From CAWFPR01 sp963817635 (GTDB lineage: Bacteria > Acidobacteriota > Vicinamibacteria > Vicinamibacterales > 2-12-FULL-66-21), in NCBI GenBank assembly GCA_963817635.1, contig CAWFPR010000010.1:1-64000 (forward strand): 64,000 nucleotides of DNA, in the 5' to 3' direction. A program made the translations under genes and the position numbers. Positions 38,480-47,013 of the stretch are shown piece after piece (position 1 is the first letter of the stretch; every line of letters starts with the position of its first letter). The notes beneath the pieces were generated by a model. That model saw nothing but the letters and a program-made list of their open reading frames with translations, searched no databases and was not told the DNA's origin.

Positions 38480-41368
38480 ATGCGGACACTCCAGAACTTC
38501 ATCGGTGGCCAGTGGGTGGATTCGTCGGGCGGCCGCGTGCCGGACCTCAACCCGGCCGATACGAACGACATCGTGGCCGAAGCCCCCTCGTCGACGGCGG
38601 CCGAAGCCGCCGCCGCCTGCGAAGCGGCCGCACGCGCGTTCGAGGGATGGCGCAACACGCCGGCTCCCGTGCGCGGGTCGATCCTGTTCAAGGTGCAGCG
38701 GCGGATGGAGGAACGCCGCCAGGAGCTGGCCGAGGCGCTCACCCGCGAGGAAGGCAAGACGCTGAGAGAGTCGAGCGGCGAAGTCCAGCGCGCCATCAAC
38801 GTCGTCGAGTTCTTCGCGGGAGAGGCGCGGCGGATCACGGGCGAAACGATCCCGTCCGAGCTGCCGCACAACTTCTGCTACACGATCAAGCAGCCGGTGG
38901 GCCCGGTCGCCATCATCACGCCGTGGAACTTCCCCGTCGCGATTCCCATCTGGAAGATGGCGCCAGCGCTCGTCTCGGGCAACACGGTCGTCTTCAAACC
39001 GGCGAGCCTGACACCGCTGACCGCTGCCCTCATCGTGGAAATCTTCCACGAGTGCGGGCTGCCTCCCGGTGTCCTGAACCTCGTGTTCGGCGGCGGCCGC
39101 CAGGTCGGCGACACCATCGTGCGGCATCCGGCAATCCAGGCGGTGTCGTTCACCGGTTCGAACGAGGTGGGCGTCGCCCTGTACGGCGCGGCCGCGGCAC
39201 GCGGCATCAAGTGCCAGTGCGAGATGGGCGGCAAGAATCCGATCGTGATCCTCGGCGACGCCGACCTCGATCTCGCGGTCGAGAGCACGGTGCAGGGCGC
39301 GTTCGGCTCAACGGGCCAGCGCTGCACCGCGACCAGCCGCGCCGTGGTCGTGGAGTCGATCGCCAGCGAGTTCCTGGCGCGCCTCGAGGCGCGGACCGCT
39401 TCGCTCGTGGTCGGCAACGGCCTGCACCCCGCGACAAGCGTGGGTCCGTCGGTCGACGCGCACCAGCTCGACACGGTCCTGAGCTACGTCGAGACCGGCA
39501 AGCGCGAGGGCGCGACGCTCGTGCGGGGCGGACAACGGATCGACGGCGACGGGTGCGAGCGCGGGTTCTTCGTCACGCCGACGATCTTCGACGGCGTCAA
39601 CGCGCAGATGCGAATCGCGCAGGAGGAGATTTTCGGCCCCGTCCTCTCGATCATCCGCGTGCCGGACGCCGCCGCGGCCCTGGCGGTCGCCAACGGCGTG
39701 CGCTTCGGGCTGTCAGCGTCGATCTACACGAGCGACGTTGCGTCGATGTTCCGTTTCATCGACCGTCTCGACGCGGGTATCGTCCACGTCAACTCGCCGA
39801 CCGTGGGCGGCGAAGCGCACATCCCGTTCGGCGGCATGAAGGCGACGGGGGTCGGCCTGCGCGAGATGGGCCGCGTCGCGATTGACTTCTACACGGAGCT
39901 CAAGGTCGTCTACGTCGACTACACCGGGGGCAAACGCTCCGGCAATCTGTACTCAGCTGCCACCATGTCTCTTCTGATCAAGAACGGCCGCATCATCACC
40001 GCCACCGACGACTACGTCGCCGACGTCTTCTGCGAAAACGGCACGATCACCGCCATCGGCGCCGATCTGCCGGCGCCCCGGTTCCAGGCCGAGCGCACGA
40101 TCGACGCCTCGGGGCAGTACGTCATCCCCGGCGGCATCGACGTCCACACGCATCTGAACATGCCGTTCGGCGGAACGACATCGGCCGATGACTTCGAATC
40201 GGGCACGATCGCCGCGGCATTCGGCGGGACGACCTCCCTCGTCGATTTCGCGATCCAGTACCGCGGCAGCACGATGGCTCACGCGCTGGACGACTGGCGC
40301 ACGCGCGCCGACGGCAAGGCCGTGATCGACTACGGGTTCCACATGATCGTGACCGAGCTCGCCGATGCGGGGCTCGAGGACATGGACCGGATGGTGCGCG
40401 ATGAAGGCGTCACGAGCTTCAAGCTCTTCATGGCCTATCCCGGCGTCTTCATGGTGGACGACCAGACGATCTTCCGCGCGCTGAAGCGGACGGGCGCCAA
40501 CGGCGGCCTCGTGTGCATGCACGCCGAGAACGGCGGCGTGATCGATGAGCTGGTGAAAGAGGCGCTGCGGCGCGGCGACACCGCCCCGAAATACCACGCG
40601 CTGACGCGCCCGCCGACGGCGGAAGGCGAAGCGACCGGCCGCGCCATCGCGCTCTCGGAAATGGCCGGCGTCCCGATCTACATCGTCCACCTCTCGGCCG
40701 CCCATGCGCTCGACAAGGTGAAGCAGGCCCGCGACATGGGCCTGCCGGCCTACGCCGAGACCTGTCCGCAGTACCTCTTCCTGTCGTACGACAACTACGA
40801 GGAACCAGGGTTCGAGGGTGCGAAGTACGTGATGTCGCCGCCGCTGCGCGAGAAATGGCACCAGGACGTGCTCTGGAAGGGCCTCGCGAAGAACGACCTG
40901 CAGGTCATCTCGACCGACCACTGCCCCTTCTGCATGCAGGAGCAGAAGGTCCTCGGCAAGGACGACTTCAGCAAGATCCCGAACGGGGCGCCCGGCATCG
41001 AGACACGCCTGACGCTGGTGCACAACGGCGGGGTCCGCCCGGGACGCATCTCGCTGAACCGGTTCGTGGAAGTCTGCTCCACCACGCCGGCGAAGATGTT
41101 CGGCCTCTTCCCTCGCAAGGGCACCATCGCGGTCGGCAGCGACGCCGACATCGTCGTCTTCGATCCGAACCGGTCGGCCACGCTCGGCGCGAAGACCCTG
41201 CACATGAAGGTGGACTACAACCCGTATGAAGGCACCGTCGTCCAGGGATCGCCGTCCACCGTCATCTGCAACGGCGCGGTCGTGATCGACGGCGACCGCT
41301 TCGTCGGGAAGAAAGGGGCAGGGCGGTTCCTGCGCCGCGGGCCGAGCCAGGCGCCTGCGGGACTGTAG
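38480..41368 (+). CDS. Aldehyde dehydrogenase / dihydropyrimidinase in-frame fusion
   Basis: One frame of 962 residues from ATG 38480 holds two complete enzymes. Residues 1-491 are an aldehyde dehydrogenase: ITPWNFPVAIPIWKMAPAL, FTGSNEVG, the catalytic Glu in EMGGKNPIVIL and Cys in GSTGQRCTATSR, ending GGKRSGNLY, where the family normally stops. A linker SAAT follows. From Met 496 (base 39965) comes a full dihydropyrimidinase/hydantoinase: metal ligands GGIDVHTHLNMPF, the carbamylated Lys in SFKLFMAYPG, HAENGG, HLSAAH and STDHCPF. A single base change (TCA to TGA at 39953-39955) would separate them, so either a real fusion or a sequence error is possible. The aldehyde dehydrogenase could oxidise malonate semialdehyde made from beta-alanine. 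Confidence 0.85.
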   Translation: MRTLQNFIGGQWVDSSGGRVPDLNPADTNDIVAEAPSSTAAEAAAACEAAARAFEGWRNTPAPVRGSILFKVQRRMEERRQELAEALTREEGKTLRESSGEVQRAINVVEFFAGEARRITGETIPSELPHNFCYTIKQPVGPVAIITPWNFPVAIPIWKMAPALVSGNTVVFKPASLTPLTAALIVEIFHECGLPPGVLNLVFGGGRQVGDTIVRHPAIQAVSFTGSNEVGVALYGAAAARGIKCQCEMGGKNPIVILGDADLDLAVESTVQGAFGSTGQRCTATSRAVVVESIASEFLARLEARTASLVVGNGLHPATSVGPSVDAHQLDTVLSYVETGKREGATLVRGGQRIDGDGCERGFFVTPTIFDGVNAQMRIAQEEIFGPVLSIIRVPDAAAALAVANGVRFGLSASIYTSDVASMFRFIDRLDAGIVHVNSPTVGGEAHIPFGGMKATGVGLREMGRVAIDFYTELKVVYVDYTGGKRSGNLYSAATMSLLIKNGRIITATDDYVADVFCENGTITAIGADLPAPRFQAERTIDASGQYVIPGGIDVHTHLNMPFGGTTSADDFESGTIAAAFGGTTSLVDFAIQYRGSTMAHALDDWRTRADGKAVIDYGFHMIVTELADAGLEDMDRMVRDEGVTSFKLFMAYPGVFMVDDQTIFRALKRTGANGGLVCMHAENGGVIDELVKEALRRGDTAPKYHALTRPPTAEGEATGRAIALSEMAGVPIYIVHLSAAHALDKVKQARDMGLPAYAETCPQYLFLSYDNYEEPGFEGAKYVMSPPLREKWHQDVLWKGLAKNDLQVISTDHCPFCMQEQKVLGKDDFSKIPNGAPGIETRLTLVHNGGVRPGRISLNRFVEVCSTTPAKMFGLFPRKGTIAVGSDADIVVFDPNRSATLGAKTLHMKVDYNPYEGTVVQGSPSTVICNGAVVIDGDRFVGKKGAGRFLRRGPSQAPAGL

Positions 41369-42814
41369 ATGCCCCAGATCGAGCATGCCGACGGACGCGT
41401 CGAGCTCGTCGATCTCACCCGCGTGAGCCGCAGCGCTCTCTACAACGAAGATCTCGCCCCGGTCCCGCTCGCCCGCCGCACGTGGACCACGTACAACTAC
41501 GCCGCGCTGTGGGTCAGCATGGCGCACTGCATTCCCACGTACATGCTCTCGGCGGGCCTGATGGCCGCCGGCATGAGCTGGGGCCAGGCGCTCTTCACGG
41601 TGGCCCTCGGCAACACGATTGTCCTGGTGCCGATCCTGCTCAACTCCCACCCGGGCACGAAGTACGGAATTCCCTTCCCCGTCTACGCCCGCGCCGCGTA
41701 CGGAACGATCGGCTCGAACCTGCCGGCACTGATGCGGGCCGTCGTGGCCTGCGGGTGGTTCGGCATCCAGGCCTGGATCGGCGGCGAGGCCCTGAACACC
41801 TTCTTCGCGAGCATCGTCCCCGGATGGCGCGGCCTGCTCGGCGCCGGGGTCGGCGGACACTCGACGACCGAGTGGTGCTCGTTCATGCTGTTCTGGTCGC
41901 TGAACGTCTACATCATCTATCGCGGCATGGATCTGCTGCGGAAGGTCGAGAACTGGGCGGCCCCCTTCGTCCTCGTGATGACCGGCGTTCTGCTGGCGTG
42001 GGCGGTCACCGAGGCGCACGGCCTCGGCCCGCTGCTCGCCCAGCCGGGCCGGTTCCGGACGCTCGGCGAGTTCATGCCGGTGTTCATCCCCTCGCTGACG
42101 GCCATGATCGGATACTGGGCCACGCTGTCGCTCAACATGCCCGACTTCACCCGATTCGGGCGGAGCCAGCGCGAGCAGATGATCGGCCAGACCGTCGCGC
42201 TGCCGACGACCATGTTCGTCTTCGCCGCGATGGGGGTGCTCATCACGAGCGCCACCACGATCATCTACGGCGAGGTGATCTGGGACCCGATCAAGCTGGT
42301 GGGCCGGTTCAGCTCGCCGCTCGTGATCGCCGTGTCCATGTTCACCGCCGTGGTCGCGACGCTCGCGGTGAACATCGCCGCCAACGTGGTGTCGCCGGCC
42401 AACGACTTCGCCAACGCCTTTCCGCGCCTGATCACGTTCAAGACCGGCGGCCTGATCACCGGCATCCTCGGAATCGTCATCCAGCCGTGGCGGCTCCTGG
42501 CGGACCCGTCGGGGTACATCTTCGACTGGCTGCTTGGCTACTCGGGCGGGCTCGGGTCGATCGCCGGCGTCCTCATCGCGGACTACTGGATCGTCCGGCG
42601 CCGGCAACTGTCGCTCGAAGACCTGTACCTCACGACCGGCCGCTATGGACGCTGGAATGCGGCCGGCGTGGTGGCCACCCTGGCCGGCTGCGCGGCCGCG
42701 TGGATCGGACTGGTCTACCGGCCGCTGCGTCCGCTCTACGACTACGCCTGGTTCGTCGGATTCGCGGTCGCCGCCGGCACCTACCTCGCGTTCAGCCGAA
42801 ACACGCGCGTGTGA
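41369..42814 (+). CDS. NCS1-family nucleobase/hydantoin/allantoin permease
   Basis: A 481-residue, 12-helix transporter whose ATG directly follows the TAG of the fusion gene. ARRTWTTYNYAALWVSMAHC IPTYML is the NCS1 signature at the first helix. NSHPGTKYGIPFPVYARAAYGTIGSNLPALMRAVVACGWFGIQAWIGGEAL and LSLNMPDFTRFGRS are conserved substrate and Na+ site segments. The family imports uracil, cytosine, hydantoins or allantoin with Na+ or H+. The gene position points to uracil, thymine or hydantoin uptake for the adjacent degradation enzymes. Translation is probably coupled to the fusion gene. Confidence 0.88.
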   Translation: MPQIEHADGRVELVDLTRVSRSALYNEDLAPVPLARRTWTTYNYAALWVSMAHCIPTYMLSAGLMAAGMSWGQALFTVALGNTIVLVPILLNSHPGTKYGIPFPVYARAAYGTIGSNLPALMRAVVACGWFGIQAWIGGEALNTFFASIVPGWRGLLGAGVGGHSTTEWCSFMLFWSLNVYIIYRGMDLLRKVENWAAPFVLVMTGVLLAWAVTEAHGLGPLLAQPGRFRTLGEFMPVFIPSLTAMIGYWATLSLNMPDFTRFGRSQREQMIGQTVALPTTMFVFAAMGVLITSATTIIYGEVIWDPIKLVGRFSSPLVIAVSMFTAVVATLAVNIAANVVSPANDFANAFPRLITFKTGGLITGILGIVIQPWRLLADPSGYIFDWLLGYSGGLGSIAGVLIADYWIVRRRQLSLEDLYLTTGRYGRWNAAGVVATLAGCAAAWIGLVYRPLRPLYDYAWFVGFAVAAGTYLAFSRNTRV

Positions 42815-42821
42815 GCGCACT

Positions 42822-42858
42822 CTTTCCATCTCCCATTTCCCATTTTCCATCTACCATT
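42822..42858. repeat. Pyrimidine-rich tract of the GGTAGATGG family
   Basis: The 55-base spacer between the permease and the next gene is mostly CCATCTCCCATTTCCC-type sequence ending in CCATCTACC, the complement of GGTAGATGG. Only one arm is present here, so no hairpin forms. It ends about 12 bases before ATG 42870, close to the ribosome site GGAAGGA. Confidence 0.7.
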
Positions 42859-42869
42859 GACGGAAGGAC

Positions 42870-43658
42870 ATGTTCGCCCGGGTTCGACTGCTCGTGTTCG
42901 CCGCGGCTCTGCTCGCTCCGGGTGGCTGCGCGCATCTGCCTTCGGCGGGGCAGCCGCTCCGAACATCCGAGACGTTCGTGACGCTCCACGGCCACGCGTT
43001 GCGGCTCCACCTCAGCTGGCCGACACCGCCCGCGCCCGGTGCGGCCTTGCTCGTTTACGCCACGGGTGATGCGGGGTGGTGGGGCAAGGACCGCGACATC
43101 TTCCGGCACCTCGAGACCTGGGGCTATCCAGCCGTCGGGTTCAGCGCGCGCGAGTACGTGCATCACCTCGGCCACGATACCGTGTCGTCCGCAGAAGTCG
43201 GGACCGATTACAGGTCGATCATCGCGGCCGCCCTTGCGGCGCTGGGTCAGCCTTCGACGACACGGGCGCTGCTCGTGGGAAAGTCGCGCGGCGCGGGCCT
43301 GTCGGTCGCGGCCGCGCTGAGCCCAGGGCTGAACGCGGTGCTCGACGGCGTCATGGCGGTCGGACTGACCCGCGAGGAGGAGTACGTGCGCACGAGGGTG
43401 CGCGGTTCGCCGTCGCGTGAGCTCCAGATGCTCGAGACCTACGCCCGCCTCCCGGATATCGGACTTGTTCCGGTCGCGGTGATCCAGTCCACGCATGACG
43501 ACTACGTACCGGCCGCGGAAGCACGCGAGTTGTTCGGCCCCGACACCGCGACACGTGAACTCGTCGCCGTCGAATCGCGAAACCACAATTTCGGAGGCGC
43601 CGTCGACAGGCTGTACGCCGAGATGGCACGCTCCCTGGAGTGGATGCTCCATCGATGA
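42870..43658 (+). CDS. AcvB/VirJ-like alpha/beta hydrolase, first copy
   Basis: A 262-residue exported protein. The N-terminus is hydrophobic and ends LLAPGGCAHLP, which could be an imperfect lipobox. The domain has a LLVYATGDAGWWGKDRDIFRHLETWGYPAVGFS segment typical of AcvB/VirJ proteins, a nucleophile elbow GKSRG, and IQSTHDDYVPAAEARELFG near the acid residue. VESRNHNF supplies a His. AcvB of Agrobacterium hydrolyses lysyl-phosphatidylglycerol. The next gene is a paralogue, and an MprF-like gene converges on the pair, supporting that role. It is probably periplasmic, anchored or soluble. Confidence 0.75.
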   Translation: MFARVRLLVFAAALLAPGGCAHLPSAGQPLRTSETFVTLHGHALRLHLSWPTPPAPGAALLVYATGDAGWWGKDRDIFRHLETWGYPAVGFSAREYVHHLGHDTVSSAEVGTDYRSIIAAALAALGQPSTTRALLVGKSRGAGLSVAAALSPGLNAVLDGVMAVGLTREEEYVRTRVRGSPSRELQMLETYARLPDIGLVPVAVIQSTHDDYVPAAEARELFGPDTATRELVAVESRNHNFGGAVDRLYAEMARSLEWMLHR

Positions 43659-44431
43659 CTCGCATCGCCACGGCATTCGTTGCGGCGCTCCTGTGCGCCG
43701 CCGCTCCGGCGCACGGCGCCGAGAAGGTCGCGGTCACGATCCGCGGCAAGGCGCTGACGGTCGAGTTATATCGCCCCGCGCCCGGTGTTTCCCCCAAAGG
43801 GACGGTACTGATGGGCAGCGGCGACGTCGGCTGGGTTGGCCTGAGCGTGGACCTGTCCGAGTTCCTGTCCGCCGAGGGCTATGCCGTCGTCGGCATCAAC
43901 GTGCGGCACTACCTCTCGATGTTCACGTCGGGATCCGAGCACGTGATGCCGGAACAGGTGCCGGGCGACTATGCCGCCATCGTTCAGGCGCTCCGCGAGC
44001 GCCAGGCGCTCTGGGGCCCCGTCGTCGTGGCCGGCGTCTCGGAGGGCGCGGCGCTGGCGGTCCTGGCGGGGTCGGATCGGGCGAACCGATCCTGGCTCAC
44101 CGGCGTGCTGACGATGGGGCTGCCGCCGACAGCGGAACTCGCGTGGCGGTGGACGGACGCGACGACGTGGATCACGAAGAAGGACGCCAACGAACCATCG
44201 TTCGAGCCGCGGCTGTTCATCGGCGGCATCTCGCCGGTGCCCCTGTGGATGATCCAGTCGACCAGCGACGAGTACGTGAAGGAGGCCGACTACCGGCTGT
44301 TCGAGCGCGAGGCGCGTGCGCCCAGCCGCCTCGTCCTCATCGACGCCGCGAATCACCGCTTCACGGACCGGCTGCCACTTCTTCACCAGCAGGTGCTCGC
44401 GGGCCTTGCCTGGTTCCGGAACCCGGGCTGA
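43655..44431 (+). CDS. AcvB/VirJ-like alpha/beta hydrolase, second copy
   Basis: A 258-residue paralogue of the preceding gene; its ATG overlaps the previous stop (ATGA). The signal peptide is MTRIATAFVAALLCAAAPAH. It shares MGSGDVGWVGLSVDLSEFLSAEGYAVVGINVRHYL, the elbow GVSEG and IQSTSDEYVKEADYRLFEREA. The His is in NHRF. Tandem duplication and divergence are evident. The 3' end overlaps the convergent mprF-like gene by 71 bases, so both carboxy ends are encoded on opposite strands of the same DNA. Confidence 0.77.
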   Translation: MTRIATAFVAALLCAAAPAHGAEKVAVTIRGKALTVELYRPAPGVSPKGTVLMGSGDVGWVGLSVDLSEFLSAEGYAVVGINVRHYLSMFTSGSEHVMPEQVPGDYAAIVQALRERQALWGPVVVAGVSEGAALAVLAGSDRANRSWLTGVLTMGLPPTAELAWRWTDATTWITKKDANEPSFEPRLFIGGISPVPLWMIQSTSDEYVKEADYRLFEREARAPSRLVLIDAANHRFTDRLPLLHQQVLAGLAWFRNPG

Positions 44432-46946
44432 CGCGAGCCGCCTCCGACGGCGTCAGCACCCGCGCCCAGCCGCCGGCCACCAGGGCCGCGACGTAGGCGG
44501 TCGCTACCGGAAACTCCCAGGCGCTCTGGTACCCCATGTAGCGCGGCTGCCAGACGGGCTCGAACTTTTCTTTGTACTGCCGCAGACCCTGGAAGTTGTA
44601 CCAGTGCTCGCCGTGCTGAAAGAGCACGCGGGCGAGCCGCTCGCGCCCGTGCGCGCCTCGTGACACACCCACGCTGGCGAGCGGAGCCATCCCGAGGTTG
44701 AACACGTCGAAGCCCTGTTCCTTCGCGTAGAGGAACAACGAGACGAAGAGAAAGTCCATCACGCGGGGCCCGTCGCTGCGGTAGCGCATGAGATCCACGG
44801 ACATCTCCTGGCGCATCGGGCCCTTCAACATGTTGGCGAATGCGATGATCCTGCCGGTGTCGATCGCCTCGACGACGGCGCAGGGATACGTGGACACGTA
44901 TTCGCGGTCGAAAAAGCCGATCGAGAACTGGCGCTCGGCGACGGCCTTGCTGACGAGCCAGTCATCGGAGATCTCGCGCAACTCGTCCAGGCGCCGCCCC
45001 GCTTCGTACGGCGCCATGATCCGGAACCGCACGCCGTCGCGCTCGGCGCGCCGCAGCACCTGGCGGTACATCTTTCCCGCGTGCCCGTCGGTCGACACCT
45101 GTCGAAGAGGCACGAGCGCCTCCTCGCCGAGTTTGAAGAAGATGTAGCCGCGGTCGTGAAGCGGCGGGATCCACTCCGGGGACACCTGGTAGAACAGCGG
45201 ACGGCGATCGAGCTCGCCGGCGAACCGGAAGAGCGCGTCGAGAAACTCGCCGCGATCGGCGACGCGGACGACGGGATCGGCAAGTACCACCAGATACGGC
45301 CCGGCCGTGCGGTACAGGCACATCCCACGCGTCCCGTCCATGAAGATGGCCTTGTCGCCATTGGCCGCCATCAGCGGCGTCGAGCTGCCGCCGATGCGCG
45401 CGTGCAGATCGAGCGCGTCCCGAATCGCCGCGGCCGAGGGACGGGCGAAGCGGACCGGCACGCGCAGTGCGACGTAGATGGCCGCGGCAATGACGGCCAG
45501 GGCAAGTGCGATGGCGCTCCTGGCGAAGCGGCTCGATTCGAGGCGATAGCCGAGCTCCAGCCACCGGCTGAAGGCACCGAAGCCGGTGCGATGCGTGAGG
45601 ACGCCGAAGATGACGAATATCGCGACCGCGACCGTGCCGATGGCGACGTCGGCGCCCTCGATCCAGTCGCCGCCGCTGTCGCGATCGAAGAGCGCCGCGT
45701 GGGAAGCCGCCGCAATCGCGAGACCGCCGAGCACGACGGCCTCCTCCCAGTCCAGCCCCTTGAGCAGGGCCGACAGCGCGCCGAGCCCGAGCAGCACCAT
45801 GGTCGCGCGGAACGCCGCGCGGTAACCCCGCGCGAGGCCGCGCGCGAGGGCAAGGAGCAGCAGGCCGGCCATGGCGGCGGCGAGCTGTCCGAACTCGACG
45901 AGCGGCAGGGGCACGACGTTCTCGAGCGCCACGAGGCGCGTGTGCAATGCCGGCGACGCGCTGCTCAGCATGATCAGCAGGCCGCCGGCTCCGGTCAGGC
46001 CGGCGACGACCCTGCGCGCGACCTCGATGCGGCGCTGGGTTCGCCGCGTGGCCCAGGACAGCAGCAGGAGCGACGCCACGGTCCACGGCAGGACGTAGTA
46101 GACGAGGCGGAGGGTCACGACGATGGCCGCGGCGGCCGCCGCCGTCATCGGCAGGTGCGCAATCCAGTAGGCGTCAGCACCGCCGAAGCCGCCGGGCACC
46201 AGGCTGACGAGGCCGATGACCTGTCCGATGAAGAACGTGCGCAGCGCCGGAATCATCGCGGGCGCGCCCGCGGCGGCGCGCAGCACGGCCAGAAAGACGA
46301 TCGAGGCGAGCAGCCAGTCGAGCCACCCGACGAGCGCCATCTCCATCGAATAGGCGGACGTGACGTCGCGGCGGGAGATCCGCGCGACGGCGGCGAGCAG
46401 GGTGCGGGTCGCGTAGACCAGCGCGCTCGTCAAGACCAGCGCGAGCAGGGCCGTGGACGCCAGCCCCGCCCCGAGTCGCGTCGCCACGAGGACAGCGACG
46501 GTCCAGCCGGCGAGTCCGGATCCGAAGGCCACCGCGATCGCGATCACTCCGCCCTGGAGATCGGCGGCGCGATCGATTGCGGGCGCGTACAGCCAGAAAC
46601 GGATCGCCGGGCCGGCCAGCGGCCCGAGGGTGAGAAAGTTGCTCCACGCGAACGCCACGGCGCCGTACCGCCAGCGCTGCCACGCGGGTGAGCGGGTCTG
46701 CCTGAACGCCACGACGTCGTAGAGGCCCATCACGGTCACGTTCAGGACCGTGAAGGCCGCAGCCGTCGCAACCCATCGCGGATCGAGCGATCGGAGCACC
46801 ACCCGCGCATCGCGGATGTGAATGGAGCCCAGCGCGTCCCACGACAGCCACACCACCGCCGTGACCGCCACGATCGGCCATGTCTGGGCCGCGTGGCCCA
46901 GCAGCCAGAGTGTTCGTCCTTCGAACCGTCGAATCAGATCCCGCAC
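44361..46946 (-). CDS. mprF: MprF-like lysylphosphatidylglycerol synthase/flippase
   Basis: An 861-residue protein in two parts. The N-terminal part has about 14 hydrophobic helices, with LGPLAGPAIRFWLYAPAIDRAADLQ and SLVPGGFGGADAYWI matching the flippase domain. The C-terminal part (from about residue 520) is the DUF2156 synthase domain: LMAANGDKAIFMDGTRGMCLY, PYLVVLADPV, a MYRQVLRRAERDGVRFRI stretch, and FNLGMAPLASVG. MprF transfers Lys or Ala from aminoacyl-tRNA to phosphatidylglycerol and moves the product to the outer leaflet, reducing negative charge. The extra C-terminal tail overlaps the hydrolase gene. Specificity for lysine is not proven. Confidence 0.87.
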   Translation of the reverse strand: MRDLIRRFEGRTLWLLGHAAQTWPIVAVTAVVWLSWDALGSIHIRDARVVLRSLDPRWVATAAAFTVLNVTVMGLYDVVAFRQTRSPAWQRWRYGAVAFAWSNFLTLGPLAGPAIRFWLYAPAIDRAADLQGGVIAIAVAFGSGLAGWTVAVLVATRLGAGLASTALLALVLTSALVYATRTLLAAVARISRRDVTSAYSMEMALVGWLDWLLASIVFLAVLRAAAGAPAMIPALRTFFIGQVIGLVSLVPGGFGGADAYWIAHLPMTAAAAAAIVVTLRLVYYVLPWTVASLLLLSWATRRTQRRIEVARRVVAGLTGAGGLLIMLSSASPALHTRLVALENVVPLPLVEFGQLAAAMAGLLLLALARGLARGYRAAFRATMVLLGLGALSALLKGLDWEEAVVLGGLAIAAASHAALFDRDSGGDWIEGADVAIGTVAVAIFVIFGVLTHRTGFGAFSRWLELGYRLESSRFARSAIALALAVIAAAIYVALRVPVRFARPSAAAIRDALDLHARIGGSSTPLMAANGDKAIFMDGTRGMCLYRTAGPYLVVLADPVVRVADRGEFLDALFRFAGELDRRPLFYQVSPEWIPPLHDRGYIFFKLGEEALVPLRQVSTDGHAGKMYRQVLRRAERDGVRFRIMAPYEAGRRLDELREISDDWLVSKAVAERQFSIGFFDREYVSTYPCAVVEAIDTGRIIAFANMLKGPMRQEMSVDLMRYRSDGPRVMDFLFVSLFLYAKEQGFDVFNLGMAPLASVGVSRGAHGRERLARVLFQHGEHWYNFQGLRQYKEKFEPVWQPRYMGYQSAWEFPVATAYVAALVAGGWARVLTPSEAARVSPGSGTRQGPRAPAGEEVAAGP

Positions 46947-47013
46947 GAAGGCGTACCTCGTCCGCCAGCATTCAGTCTACGCGGTGCGCGGTCGAACATC
47001 GTAACCCGAGCTG

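Noticed and set aside
39953..42850. A long open frame (over 900 codons) antisense to the dihydropyrimidinase and NCS1 permease.
   Set aside because: It mirrors genuine genes on the plus strand, has no recognisable domain and is rich in Arg, Asp, His and Gly, as expected for antisense frames in GC-rich DNA.
42870..44431. Type IV secretion (VirJ) system association of the AcvB-like genes.
   Set aside because: No other vir or conjugation gene is present; the mprF-like neighbour supports a lipid role instead.
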